64,000 nucleotides of DNA, taken from NCBI GenBank assembly GCA_963706535.1, contig CAVPMU010000012.1, positions 496,001 to 560,000 on the forward strand, in the 5' to 3' direction. Of the stretch, positions 7,903 to 16,147 are shown piece after piece. The DNA comes from RPQJ01 sp963706535. GTDB taxonomy: Bacteria; Pseudomonadota; Gammaproteobacteria; Steroidobacterales; Steroidobacteraceae. The notes beneath the pieces were generated by a model. It was not told the origin of the DNA. It was given only the letters and a program-made list of their open reading frames with translations, and ran no database searches. The position numbers and the translations under genes were made by a program. How positions within the stretch are numbered: the stretch's first letter is position 1; each line of letters starts with the position of its first letter.

Positions 7903-8760
7903 ATGGCCGACACGTCCGTACTCACCGTGGGCATCAAGACCTTCCTGCGCACGCCGCAACTGGCGCTGTGCCTGGAAGCGCTGGCGGCGCACTCCTGGCG
8001 CAGGGTCATCGTGGCCGATGACGGCCCGATCGACGCCGAGCGCGAGGCGATGTACGCAGCCTTCTCGGCCCGGCTGCCGCTCGATCTCCTGCGGCTGGAG
8101 TTCGACACCGGGCTTTCGGCCGGCCGCAACGAGATCGTCCGTCGCTGCGACAGCGAGTACCTGCTGGTGCTCGACGACGACCAGACTGTTCCGGCGAACA
8201 TCGGTGAACTGCGGGAGGTCCTGGACGAGAACGGGCATCTCGGCGGCGTGTCGTGCGTCTGGTTCGAGCGCGGCGCACGCCGCTGTACCGCCTGCGACAT
8301 CCGGCGCCGCGGGCGCTATCTCATCAAGGCGACGGACGGAAGAAAGCCGGTGCAGTCGACGAGGCGCGGGCTGCGCTTCGTCGAGTTCGATTTCGTGCCG
8401 AATTCGACACTGTTCCGCATGGACTGCCTGCGCGACCTCGCCTGGGACCCGTTCTACAAGATCGGCAAGGAGCACCTCGACTTCTACCTCTCGCACCAGG
8501 CGCTCGGGAAGTGGCGCTTCGCCGTCTGCCTGGACGTCGAGATCGGGCACCATCCCGAGGACAACTCCCCCGAGTACCTGCAGTTCCGGAAGGGCGAGCG
8601 GCTGAAGGTGTCGGAGAGGCACTTCTTCGACAAGTTCGACGTCGACGACGTGATCGAGGGGCCGAAGCTGATCGGGAACGACAGCCGGTTGCTCGCCTTC
8701 CTGATCCGGCACGAAATGCCGCCCGCGCTGATCAAGGTCGCCGAGCGCCTGCAGGGCTGA
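7903..8760 (+). CDS. Glycosyltransferase, GT2 (GT-A fold) family
   Basis: A 285-residue protein opening with a beta strand and SVLTVGIKTFLR, then VIVADDGPIDAE (nucleotide binding) and the metal-binding DxD-type run LVLDDDQTV at residues 90-96. A second conserved acidic patch (GKEHLDFYLSHQ) sits where GT2 enzymes place the catalytic base. The ATG at 7903 has GGAG at 7893-7896; an upstream in-frame ATG has no such site. It is divergent from the sulfotransferase with an 82-bp gap, so the two may share a control region. No membrane segment is seen. It likely adds a sugar to the same glycan; the substrate is unknown. Confidence 0.85.
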   Translation: MADTSVLTVGIKTFLRTPQLALCLEALAAHSWRRVIVADDGPIDAEREAMYAAFSARLPLDLLRLEFDTGLSAGRNEIVRRCDSEYLLVLDDDQTVPANIGELREVLDENGHLGGVSCVWFERGARRCTACDIRRRGRYLIKATDGRKPVQSTRRGLRFVEFDFVPNSTLFRMDCLRDLAWDPFYKIGKEHLDFYLSHQALGKWRFAVCLDVEIGHHPEDNSPEYLQFRKGERLKVSERHFFDKFDVDDVIEGPKLIGNDSRLLAFLIRHEMPPALIKVAERLQG

Positions 8761-8795
8761 CCAGGCCTTGACGTCCACGCCCATGTCGGGCCGAA

Positions 8796-10064
8796 TCAGA
8801 GTTGCGCGAACACCCGTGCAGCAGCGGCCACCGTGGCATCAACGTCGGCCTCGGTGTGCGCGGCCGACACGAAGCCCGCCTCGAACGCCGACGGCGCGAG
8901 ATACACGCCTTCCTCGAGCATGCCGTGGTAGAAGCGCTTGAAGCGCTCAACGTCGCAGGCGGTCGCCTCGGCGTACGTGGTCACCTGCGCGGCGGACGTG
9001 AAGAACAGGCCGAACATGCCGCAGACGTGATTCGTCGCGAGCGGCACGCCGGCGCGCACGGCCGCCTCCTTGATTCCGTTCACCAGCCGGTCGGTCGTCG
9101 CCGACAACCGCGCGTGGAAGCCGGGCGCCTCGAGTCCCGCGAGCGTGGCGAGGCCGGCCGCCATGGCCACCGGATTGCCTGACAGCGTGCCGGCCTGGTA
9201 GACCGGGCCGAGCGGGGCGATGCATTCCATGATCTCACGCCGGCCGCCGAAGGCCCCCACTGGCATGCCGCCGCCGACGATCTTGCCGAGCGTGGTGAGG
9301 TCGGGGCGGATGCCGTAGAGCGCCTGCGCGCCGCCCTTCGCGACGCGAAAGCCGGTCATCACCTCGTCGAAGATCAGCACGGCGCCGTGCCGCGTGCATT
9401 CCTCGCGCAGCGCCTCGAGGAAGCCGGGCACGGGCGGGATGCAGTTCATGTTGCCGGCCACCGGCTCGACGATGACGCAGGCCACGTCCGCGCCGATCTC
9501 CGCGAAGGCGGCGCGGACCTGCGCTGCATCATTGTAGGAGAGGGTCACGGTGTGGGCCGCGAGCTCTGCCGGGACGCCCGGCGAGGTCGGCACGCCGAGC
9601 GTGAGCATGCCCGAGCCCGCCTTCACCAGCAGCGAGTCCGAGTGGCCGTGGTAGCAGCCCTCGAACTTGATGATCTTGTTGCGCTTCGTGTAGCCGCGGG
9701 CGAGGCGGATTGCGCTCATCGTGGCCTCGGTGCCCGAGCTCACCATGCGCACGAGCTCGATCGAGGGCACCAGCTCGATGATCCTGCGCGCCACCACGGT
9801 CTCGATCTCGGTGGGTGCGCCGAACGAGAGGCCGTTCTCCGCGGTCTCTTGAACCGTGCGGATCACCGCCGGGTCGGCGTGACCCAGGATCATCGGGCCC
9901 CAGGAACCCACGTAGTCGATGAACTTCCGGCCATCCGCGGACCAGGCGTGCGGGCCCTTCGCCCGGGCGAAGAAAATGGGCTCGCCACCCACGCCCCGGA
10001 AGGCGCGCACCGGCGAGTTCACGCCGCCGGGAATGTACTTGCAGGCTTCGGTGTACAGGCTCAC
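8796..10064 (-). CDS. hemL: Glutamate-1-semialdehyde 2,1-aminomutase
   Basis: HemL converts glutamate-1-semialdehyde to 5-aminolevulinate, the second step of the C5 route to haem, using pyridoxal/pyridoxamine phosphate. The 422-residue protein opens PGGVNSPVRAF and has GTEATMSAIRLARG, LIFDEVMTGFR and TTLGKIVGGGMPVGAF, in which Lys261 is the expected PLP lysine. Length and motifs are fully typical. It is convergent with the GT2 gene and divergent from crcB, standing alone as a single-gene unit. Confidence 0.97.
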   Translation of the reverse strand: MSLYTEACKYIPGGVNSPVRAFRGVGGEPIFFARAKGPHAWSADGRKFIDYVGSWGPMILGHADPAVIRTVQETAENGLSFGAPTEIETVVARRIIELVPSIELVRMVSSGTEATMSAIRLARGYTKRNKIIKFEGCYHGHSDSLLVKAGSGMLTLGVPTSPGVPAELAAHTVTLSYNDAAQVRAAFAEIGADVACVIVEPVAGNMNCIPPVPGFLEALREECTRHGAVLIFDEVMTGFRVAKGGAQALYGIRPDLTTLGKIVGGGMPVGAFGGRREIMECIAPLGPVYQAGTLSGNPVAMAAGLATLAGLEAPGFHARLSATTDRLVNGIKEAAVRAGVPLATNHVCGMFGLFFTSAAQVTTYAEATACDVERFKRFYHGMLEEGVYLAPSAFEAGFVSAAHTEADVDATVAAAARVFAQL

Positions 10065-10139
10065 GAATGGGGCTCCGGCGCGTTGACGAGTCTGCGTAGT
10101 CTAGCAAGGCGGGCCCCTGCGCCCGTACCATGCCCCGTC

Positions 10140-10544
10140 ATGCCAGCCACCCTGCCGCTTTACGCTTACCTCTGGGTCATGCTCGGCAGCGCCTTGGGCG
10201 GCGGGGCGCGCCTGTATGTCTCGACGCTGGTGGCACGTGGTGCTGGCACGGCGTTTCCATGGGGCACCCTTGCAGTAAACGTCGCGGGATGCCTGCTGGT
10301 GGGCGCGCTCGGGGCCCTCTTCGAACCCGCGAGCCCGCTGCACGTACGGCAGGACCTGCGAGTGTTCCTGATCGTCGGCGTACTCGGCGGCTTCACGACG
10401 TTTTCCGCGTTCTCGCTCGAGGCACTGCTGCTGGTGCAGCGCGGCCAGGCGCCGGCGGCCGTCGGATATGTCGCGCTGTCACTCGCCGGCTGCCTGCTGG
10501 CCGCCTGGCTTTCCTACGCGGCCGTCAGCGCTGGCCTGCGCTGA
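10140..10544 (+). CDS. crcB: Fluoride exporter CrcB/Fluc
   Basis: A 134-residue membrane protein with four hydrophobic helices and the two family signatures NVAGCLLVG and GGFTTFSAFSLE. Fluc proteins assemble as antiparallel dual-topology dimers that let fluoride leave the cytoplasm, and one copy of this length is enough. The start is the ATG at 10140, where alignment to the family begins. The upstream 75 bp, shared with divergent hemL, does not show the conserved fluoride riboswitch core. The stop is followed after five bases by the convergent GumN/TraB gene. Confidence 0.93.
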   Translation: MPATLPLYAYLWVMLGSALGGGARLYVSTLVARGAGTAFPWGTLAVNVAGCLLVGALGALFEPASPLHVRQDLRVFLIVGVLGGFTTFSAFSLEALLLVQRGQAPAAVGYVALSLAGCLLAAWLSYAAVSAGLR

Positions 10545-10549
10545 ACAAC

Positions 10550-11437
10550 CTACTGCTGCACGACCTCGTAGCCGCGCTGCTCGAGCAGGTCGACGACGCT
10601 GTGGCGGCCGACGAGGTGCAGTGCGCCGACCACCACGAGGTAGTCGTCGCGGTCGTCGAGCAGGTCCACCAACCGCCCGAGCCAGGCCCGGTTGCGATCC
10701 TCGGTGAGCGGCCGGTAGAGCTCCGGGAATTCCTCGAATTCCGCGGACAGCACGCGGGCGAGCGCCGCAGCGTCGCCCCTGCGCCAGGCGCCCAGCAGCT
10801 CGTCGAGCTGCGAGTCGATCTGCCCGGATTCCTCGAGCGTCATCAGCAGGAAACGCTTCTGCTCGGCGAGCGACAGGCTGCCCATCGCCGCGAACTGCTG
10901 CTCGGCCGTCTCGAGCCCGGCAATGGCCTTGCCGTCCTCGCCGGCGCGGCTCGCGAGCGAGTGCTCGATGCCGAGTTCGGGTGCGAAGCCGCGCTTCGCG
11001 AGTTCGACCTGCATCAGCGTGACGGCGACCAGCCAGGGGGCGAAGCGATCGAAGACGGCGAGGTCGACACCCGCCTGCCGGGCGTGGCGCTCGATCGCCG
11101 CGTAGTCGCTGCCCAGCACCTGGCGCAGCGACGTCCCCTCCGGCAACAGGGCGGTGCGCTGCATCACCCCCAGCAGTGCAACGGGGTCGGCGGACGCCGG
11201 GTCGTCGAGGTCGATTTCCATGACGAGCTGCTCGGCGTCGGCGTAGGCGGCCTCGGCCGCCGGCGGCAGGCCGCCGTCGCCGGGGCGCAGCACGTGGATC
11301 GAGCCCAGCAGGTAGACGGTGTTGTGCGTCCCCTTGACGGTCCAGAGGATGTTGCGGTCGCGCGCATCGCCCGCCTGGGGTGCGAGGGCGGCGAGCATCG
11401 CGAGCAACAGGCAGGTGGCGTGGAGTGCGATCTTCAC
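10550..11437 (-). CDS. TraB/GumN family exported protein
   Basis: A 295-residue protein of the TraB/PrgY/GumN superfamily, related to the TIKI fold. It has an N-terminal signal peptide (residues 1-24, ending QAGDA), then the paired GxxH motifs of the family: LLGSIHVL near the start and VVVGALHLVG near the end, with a conserved acidic run LVMEIDLDD. Related TIKI proteins are metalloproteases, but activity here is unproven. The GTG start overlaps the cpdA stop as GTGA, so translation is probably coupled. The protein is predicted to be periplasmic. Confidence 0.85.
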   Translation of the reverse strand: MKIALHATCLLLAMLAALAPQAGDARDRNILWTVKGTHNTVYLLGSIHVLRPGDGGLPPAAEAAYADAEQLVMEIDLDDPASADPVALLGVMQRTALLPEGTSLRQVLGSDYAAIERHARQAGVDLAVFDRFAPWLVAVTLMQVELAKRGFAPELGIEHSLASRAGEDGKAIAGLETAEQQFAAMGSLSLAEQKRFLLMTLEESGQIDSQLDELLGAWRRGDAAALARVLSAEFEEFPELYRPLTEDRNRAWLGRLVDLLDDRDDYLVVVGALHLVGRHSVVDLLEQRGYEVVQQ

Positions 11438-12192
11438 TGCGTGTAAGCCTCGAGCCAGACGACTTCCGTGGCGATGCGACCGTCGTCGTGCAGGTCGATC
11501 ACGCGATACCCGGGTGGGCGCCCGTCGACGATGAAGCCGGCCACGCGCGGCTTGAACTGCATGCAGGTCGACGGCGTGCACATGTAGCGCACGCCGCCGC
11601 GATACAGGTCGAGCGACTGGTGGGCATGGCCCCAGGCCACGCCACGGACACAGGCGTGCCGCTCGAGGATGGCGAGGCACTCCGGGCCGTCGAGCAGGCC
11701 GAGGCGGTCCATGCCCGCGGCCTCCATCGATACGGGCGGGTGGTGCAGGCAGACGAGCACGTGCCGGTCGGCGAACCCAGCGAGCCGCTCATCCAGGTCC
11801 CGCAGCGCGTCGGGCCCGAGTTGCCCCTCGCCGTCGTCCGACTCGGCGAACCACGTCTCGAGCAGCACGACCGCCCAGCGGCCGGAAACGAACGAGCCTG
11901 CGACCTGGAACGGCGGGTGACCGAGGCGCCGGCGCAGTTCGTCCGGCACGTCGTGGTTGCCCGGGATGAGCAGGACGGGTGCGCCGAGGTCGTCGAGCGC
12001 GAGTTCCAGCGCGCCGTAAGCCGCGGGCTCGTCCTGAACGAGGTCGCCGGTGACGGCGATCACGTCGGCCGGGAAGTGGCGGCGGCGGGCATGCGCCAGG
12101 CAGGCCTGCAGGCTCGCCAGCGTGGTGATGCCCCTGACCATGCCGAGCGGGTCATCCAGCAGGTGGGTGTCGGTGAACTGCAGCAGGCGCAT
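11434..12192 (-). CDS. cpdA: 3',5'-cyclic AMP phosphodiesterase CpdA-type metallophosphoesterase
   Basis: A 252-residue calcineurin-like phosphoesterase with the complete dinuclear-metal set in order: FTDTHL (D8, H10), GDLVQD, GNHD, LHHPP and WGHAHQ. The C-terminal STCMQFKP is typical of the CpdA (class III) group that hydrolyses cyclic nucleotides. The protein is cytoplasmic and of normal length. It is the first gene of a two-gene unit with the GumN/TraB gene through a GTGA overlap, and it diverges from an O-methyltransferase gene across a 62-bp AT-rich gap. Substrate preference cannot be read from sequence alone. Confidence 0.9.
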   Translation of the reverse strand: MRLLQFTDTHLLDDPLGMVRGITTLASLQACLAHARRRHFPADVIAVTGDLVQDEPAAYGALELALDDLGAPVLLIPGNHDVPDELRRRLGHPPFQVAGSFVSGRWAVVLLETWFAESDDGEGQLGPDALRDLDERLAGFADRHVLVCLHHPPVSMEAAGMDRLGLLDGPECLAILERHACVRGVAWGHAHQSLDLYRGGVRYMCTPSTCMQFKPRVAGFIVDGRPPGYRVIDLHDDGRIATEVVWLEAYTQ

Positions 12193-12254
12193 GACAGGGG
12201 AGCCTCGTTTGCCGTATTAAACGTTAAACCCTGGGGGCACGTCAGGACAGCGCC
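12193..12254. promoter_or_regulatory. Short divergent control region with an AT-rich island
   Basis: This 62-bp gap between divergent cpdA and the O-methyltransferase holds the only AT-rich run nearby, TTAAACGTTAA at 12217-12227, centred on the palindrome AACGTT. It could be overlapping -10 elements or a regulator site. No -35 boxes are evident. Confidence 0.35.
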
Positions 12255-12917
12255 ATGACGAATCGTTCGATCACGCTCACGGATTCGCTCTACGAATACC
12301 TGCTCGCGGTCTCGTCCCGCGAACCCGACCTGCTGCTCAGGCTGCGCGAGGAGACGGCGGTACTGCCGGGCAGGAGCATGCAGATCGCGCCGGAGCAGGG
12401 GCAGTTCATGGCGCTGCTGGTCCGCCTGCTGGGCGCGCGGCTCTGCCTCGAGATCGGCGTCTTCACGGGGTACTCGTCCCTCGCCACGGCCCTGGCGCTG
12501 CCGGACGACGGGCGCATCCTCGCCTGCGACGTGAGCGAGGAGTGGACCGCGGTCGCCCGCCGCTACTGGAAGGCGGCCGGCGTCGAGCACAAGCTGGACC
12601 TGCGGCTCGCGCCGGCGCTCGAGACGCTGGACGGGCTGCTCGACGAAGGCCAGGCCGGCCGCTACGACCTGGCCTTCATCGACGCGGAGAAGGAAAGCTA
12701 CGTGGCCTACTACGAGCGCACCCTCCGGCTGCTGCGCCCCGGAGGCCTCGTCATCGTGGACAACACGCTGTGGGACGGCAAGGTCGCCGACCCGGAGTAC
12801 GCTGACGAGGACACCGTCGCGCTGCGGCACTTCAACGAGCACCTGCATCGCGACGAGCGCGTGGACCTCAGCCTCGTGCCCGTCGGCGACGGCCTCACCC
12901 TCGCCCGCAAGCGCTGA
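12255..12917 (+). CDS. Class I SAM-dependent O-methyltransferase (caffeoyl-CoA OMT-like)
   Basis: A 220-residue Methyltransf_3 family protein. The SAM loop is LEIGVFTGYSSLATALAL (about residues 67-84), followed by the acidic RILACDVSEEW, then DLAFIDAEKESYVAYY, whose Asp residues bind the metal, and LVIVDNTLWDGKV. These are the marks of the cation-dependent caffeoyl-CoA/catechol O-methyltransferase group, with the usual length. The substrate in bacteria is generally unknown, and nothing in the neighbourhood points to one. It is convergent with ahcY, which would remove its SAH product, but that adjacency may be chance. Confidence 0.9.
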   Translation: MTNRSITLTDSLYEYLLAVSSREPDLLLRLREETAVLPGRSMQIAPEQGQFMALLVRLLGARLCLEIGVFTGYSSLATALALPDDGRILACDVSEEWTAVARRYWKAAGVEHKLDLRLAPALETLDGLLDEGQAGRYDLAFIDAEKESYVAYYERTLRLLRPGGLVIVDNTLWDGKVADPEYADEDTVALRHFNEHLHRDERVDLSLVPVGDGLTLARKR

Positions 12918-12921
12918 CCAC

Positions 12922-12942
12922 TATCCCCTATCCCCTATCCCC
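12922..12942 (+). repeat. Heptad element A: (TATCCCC)3, single arm
   Basis: Three perfect TATCCCC units fill the 24-bp convergent gap between the O-methyltransferase and ahcY; the last C is the first base of the ahcY stop codon on the other strand. There is no inverted partner arm, so this is the minimal form of the family found at nine other places in the window. Confidence 0.85.
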
Positions 12943-14360
12943 TAGTACCGGTAGTGCTCCGTCTTGTACGGCCCCGCCACCGGCACGCCGATGTAGTCCG
13001 CCTGCTCCGGCCGCAGCTCGGTGAGCCGCGCGCCGATGCGCTCGAGGTGCAGGCGCGCCACCTTCTCGTCGAGGTGCTTCGGCAGCACGTACACCTGCTT
13101 GCCGTACTTCGCACCGTGCTGGTAGAGCTCGATCTGCGCCAGCACCTGGTTCGTGAACGAGTTCGACATCACGAAGGAGGGGTGGCCCGTGCCGCAACCG
13201 AGGTTCACCAGCCGGCCCTGGGCCAGGATGATGAGCCGCTTGCCGTCCGGGAACACCACGTGGTCCACCTGCGGCTTGATGTTCTCCCAGCGGTACTGCT
13301 TGAGCGAGGCAATGTCGATCTCGCTGTCGAAGTGCCCGATGTTGCACACGATCGCCTGGTGCTTCATGCGCCGCATGTGCTCGTGGGTGATGACGTTCAC
13401 GTTGCCCGTGGCCGTGACGAAGATGTCGGCCTTGTCGCAGGCTTCGTCCAGCGTCACGACCTTGTAGCCCTCCATCGCCGCCTGCAGCGCGCAGATCGGG
13501 TCGATCTCGGTCACCCACACCTGTGCCGACAGCGCACGCAGCGACTCGGCCGAGCCCTTGCCCACGTCGCCGTAGCCGCAGACCACCGCGACCTTGCCGG
13601 CGATCATGACGTCGGTGGCGCGCTTGATCGCGTCCACCAGCGACTCGCGGCAGCCGTAGAGGTTGTCGAACTTCGACTTGGTCACCGAGTCGTTGACGTT
13701 GATGGCGGGGAAGGGCAGCTCGCCCTTCTTCGCGAAGTCGTACAGGCGGTGCACGCCGGTGGTCGTCTCCTCGGTGACGCCGTTGATCGCCGCGAGCCGC
13801 CCGGAATACCAGCCCGGCTGCGACTGCAGCCGCTTGCGGATCGCGTTGTAGAGCGCCGTCTCCTCTTCGTTGGTCGGACTGGCAATGACCGACGCATCGC
13901 GCTCCGCCTTCGCGCCCAGCATCAGCAGCAGCGTGGCGTCGCCGCCGTCGTCCAGGATCATGTTCGCGCGCGCATCGCCCGGCCACTCGAAGATGCGGTG
14001 GGTGAACTCCCAGTACTCGTCGAGCGACTCGCCCTTGTAGGCGAAGACCGGCGTGCCGTTCGCGGCGATGGCGGCGGCGGCGTGGTCCTGTGTCGAGTAG
14101 ATGTTGCAGGATGCCCAGCGCACGTCCGCGCCGAGTGCCTTCAGCGTCTCGATCAGCATCGCGGTCTGGATGGTCATGTGCAGCGAGCCCGCGACGCGGG
14201 CGCCGGCGAGCGGCTGCGCCGCGGCATATTCGCCGCGGATCGCCATCAGGCCGGGCATCTCGGTCTCGGCGATGGCCATTTCCTTGCGGCCCCAGTCGGC
14301 GAGCGACAGGTCGGCCACCACGTAGTCCTGGTCCCGGGCGGGAGTTGCGACAGCGTTCAT
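12942..14360 (-). CDS. ahcY: S-adenosylhomocysteine hydrolase (adenosylhomocysteinase)
   Basis: AhcY splits S-adenosylhomocysteine into adenosine and homocysteine, relieving product inhibition of methyltransferases. The 472-residue protein has the substrate domain (SLHMTIQTAML), the NAD-binding loop VVCGYGDVGKGSAESL at about residues 258-273, and the C-terminal KTEHYRY that reaches into the partner subunit. The ATG at 14360 follows AGAGGA and matches the family start; the long upstream extension of the frame is leader sequence. An SAH riboswitch lies 78-150 bp upstream, so expression should rise with SAH. metK is the next gene upstream on the same strand, separated by heptad element B. Confidence 0.98.
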   Translation of the reverse strand: MNAVATPARDQDYVVADLSLADWGRKEMAIAETEMPGLMAIRGEYAAAQPLAGARVAGSLHMTIQTAMLIETLKALGADVRWASCNIYSTQDHAAAAIAANGTPVFAYKGESLDEYWEFTHRIFEWPGDARANMILDDGGDATLLLMLGAKAERDASVIASPTNEEETALYNAIRKRLQSQPGWYSGRLAAINGVTEETTTGVHRLYDFAKKGELPFPAINVNDSVTKSKFDNLYGCRESLVDAIKRATDVMIAGKVAVVCGYGDVGKGSAESLRALSAQVWVTEIDPICALQAAMEGYKVVTLDEACDKADIFVTATGNVNVITHEHMRRMKHQAIVCNIGHFDSEIDIASLKQYRWENIKPQVDHVVFPDGKRLIILAQGRLVNLGCGTGHPSFVMSNSFTNQVLAQIELYQHGAKYGKQVYVLPKHLDEKVARLHLERIGARLTELRPEQADYIGVPVAGPYKTEHYRY

Positions 14361-14437
14361 CTGCGATCCTCTCGTTGACCGTGACGGTTCGGGCGGGGAA
14401 TCGCATCTGGATGCGCTCGCCCGGCCTCCACGGAGGT

Positions 14438-14510
14438 CAGCGAGCGCGGTTGGATGGCCAACACACCTGAGCCTGGCGGGCAGGAAGCCCGTTGCAGCGC
14501 TCCTCAGGCG
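14438..14510 (-). ncRNA. SAH riboswitch upstream of ahcY
   Basis: On the minus strand the leader carries the hallmark core GAGGAGCGCTGCAACGGGC, followed by the CAGGCTCAGG strand and CCGCGCTC. The pairings are perfect: P1 CCTGAG (14508-14503) with CTCAGG (14471-14466); the P2 pairing GAGCGC (14502-14497) with GCGCTC (14447-14442), which forms the pseudoknot; and a CGGGC/GCCCG hairpin between them. This matches the known S-adenosylhomocysteine riboswitch, which turns ahcY on when SAH accumulates. A CCTCC/GGAGG hairpin at 14425-14436 lies between the aptamer and the start and may act in the expression platform; that part is inference. Confidence 0.93.
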
Positions 14511-14553
14511 GAGGCGGATTCTGACGCCGCCGGGCCCGGACGGCAAGGAGGAA

Positions 14554-14719
14554 AGGCTGTGGGCTGTGGGCTGTAGGTAAGAGGCGTGGGCTGTGGGCTG
14601 TGGGCTGTGGGCTGTGGGTCGGAGCCGCGTCAGCGGCGCTCCGCCTCCGAACCTACAGCCCACCGCCCACCGCCTACAGCCTACAGCCTACAGCCTACAG
14701 CCTACAGCCCTCAGCCTTC
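14554..14719. repeat. Heptad element B: GGCTGTG arms around a palindromic core
   Basis: The left arm (14554-14616) is repeated GGCTGTG/GGCTGTA units, interrupted once by GTAAGAGGC. The core at 14617-14652 reads GTCGGAG, a GCCGCGTCAGCGGC-like stem, then CTCCG. The right arm (14653-14719) is repeated CCTACAG/CCCACCG/CCCTCAG units, complementary to the left. The element separates the metK stop from the SAH riboswitch of ahcY; its right edge touches the metK stop codon. No run of Ts is present, so a conventional intrinsic terminator is not supported even though a long RNA hairpin would form. Confidence 0.85.
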
Positions 14720-15946
14720 CTACAGTCCTGCTTCTTTCCTCAACGCTTCCGCCTTGTCCGTTTTTTCCCAGCTGAACGCCGTGAAGGCTTCGCTCTTCTC
14801 GACCTTCCTGCCGCCGATGAACTCCTTCCACTTGTAGGTCATGTGGACGGGTTCGCGGCCGAAGTGACCGTAGGCGGCCGTGGCGCGGTACATGGGGTGG
14901 ACGAGGTCGAGCATCTTCACGATGCCGTAGGGACGCAGGTCGAAGTGCGCGCGGACCAGCGACTCGAGCCGGTCGTGACTCACCTTGCCGGTGCCGAAGG
15001 TCTCGACGGTGATCGAGGTCGGCTGGGCGACGCCGATCGCGTAGGAGACCTGGATCTCGCAGCGCTCTGCGAGGCCCGCGGCGACGATGTTCTTGGCGAC
15101 ATGACGCGCGGCATAGGCGGCCGAGCGGTCGACCTTGGAGGGGTCCTTGCCCGAGAACGCGCCACCGCCGTGACGGGCCATGCCGCCGTAGGTGTCGACG
15201 ATGATCTTGCGGCCGGTGAGCCCGCAGTCGCCGACCGGGCCGCCGATCTCGAACTTGCCGGTCGGGTTGATGTGGAAGCGCGTCTTCGACGTGAGCCATT
15301 CCTTCGGCAGCACGTGCTTGATGACCAGTTCCATCACCGCTTCGCGCAGGTCCGACTGCTTCACGTCCGGGTCGTGCTGCGTCGAGAGCACCACGGCGTC
15401 GAGCCCGGTGACCTTGCCGTCCTCGTAGCGGCAGGTGACCTGCGACTTGGCGTCCGGCCGCAACCACGGCAGCAGGTGGCTCTTGCGCACCTCCGCCTGT
15501 CGCTCCACGAGGCGGTGCGCGTAGCAGATCGGCGCCGGCATCAGCGCGTCGGTCTCGTTGCTCGCATAGCCGAACATCAGGCCCTGGTCGCCCGCGCCCT
15601 GCTCCTCGGGGTCCGCGCGGTCCACGCCCATCGCGATGTCGGGCGACTGCTTGCCGATGATGTTGAGCACGCCGCAGGTGCGGCCGTCGAAGCCCACGTG
15701 CGACGAGGTGTAGCCAATGTCCGTGATCACGCCGCGGACCAGCTCCTCGAGGTCGACCCAGGCCTCGGTGGTGACTTCGCCCGCGACGATGGCCACGCCG
15801 GTCTTGACCATCGTCTCGCAGGCCACGCGCGCGCGCTTGTCCTGCGCGAGCATCGCGTCGAGCACGGCATCTGAGATCTGGTCGGCGACCTTGTCCGGGT
15901 GACCTTCCGACACGGACTCGGACGTGAAGAGGTAAGCATTTGACAT
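14720..15946 (-). CDS. metK: S-adenosylmethionine synthetase
   Basis: MetK makes SAM from methionine and ATP. The 408-residue protein has all signatures: FTSESVSEGHPDKVADQ with its catalytic His at the N-terminus, GAGDQGLMFGYASNET, GKDPSKVDRSAAYAARH, and the P-loop-like GGGAFSGKD. It is about 20 residues longer than the E. coli enzyme, mainly through internal loops. It lies upstream of ahcY on the same strand, so the activated methyl cycle genes are together, but heptad element B and a riboswitch intervene, so ahcY is probably controlled separately. It diverges from tkt across about 200 bp. No SAM riboswitch was recognised in its leader. Confidence 0.98.
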   Translation of the reverse strand: MSNAYLFTSESVSEGHPDKVADQISDAVLDAMLAQDKRARVACETMVKTGVAIVAGEVTTEAWVDLEELVRGVITDIGYTSSHVGFDGRTCGVLNIIGKQSPDIAMGVDRADPEEQGAGDQGLMFGYASNETDALMPAPICYAHRLVERQAEVRKSHLLPWLRPDAKSQVTCRYEDGKVTGLDAVVLSTQHDPDVKQSDLREAVMELVIKHVLPKEWLTSKTRFHINPTGKFEIGGPVGDCGLTGRKIIVDTYGGMARHGGGAFSGKDPSKVDRSAAYAARHVAKNIVAAGLAERCEIQVSYAIGVAQPTSITVETFGTGKVSHDRLESLVRAHFDLRPYGIVKMLDLVHPMYRATAAYGHFGREPVHMTYKWKEFIGGRKVEKSEAFTAFSWEKTDKAEALRKEAGL

Positions 15947-16147
15947 CGTTGGCTTTCCGGGCGGGGCTCAGGGTCGCGGAGTATCCGCGTTTCGCCCACC
16001 CATTTCCATCCTTGCGCCAGCACTTCGAGACATGTGCCCATGCCGCCGTGCGTCCGGCGGCCGCCCGCAGCCGGGTCGCGGGTAATGCGGCTTTGCAAAC
16101 ACGGCACCCCGGAGGCGAAAATAGTCGACTTCCTGAAGGGGTTATCG

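Noticed and set aside
10065..10139. Possible fluoride riboswitch before crcB
   Set aside because: The gap has AATGGGGCTCC and GTTGACGAGTCTGCG, vaguely like parts of the motif, but the conserved GGNGATGG and CTGATGRCTCCTA blocks are absent.
12954..14378. Long plus-strand frame (474 codons) opposite ahcY
   Set aside because: It is the antisense shadow of a certain gene in high-GC DNA; composition is His/Arg/Leu-rich and resembles no family.
14586..14837. Open frames through heptad repeats (translations such as GCGLWAVGCG or PQPTAHS)
   Set aside because: Seven is not a multiple of three, so a stop-free heptad array is open in all frames; these are repeat artefacts, not proteins.
15947..16147. 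SAM riboswitch before metK
   Set aside because: The leader shows no recognisable SAM aptamer core; only general GC-rich stems.
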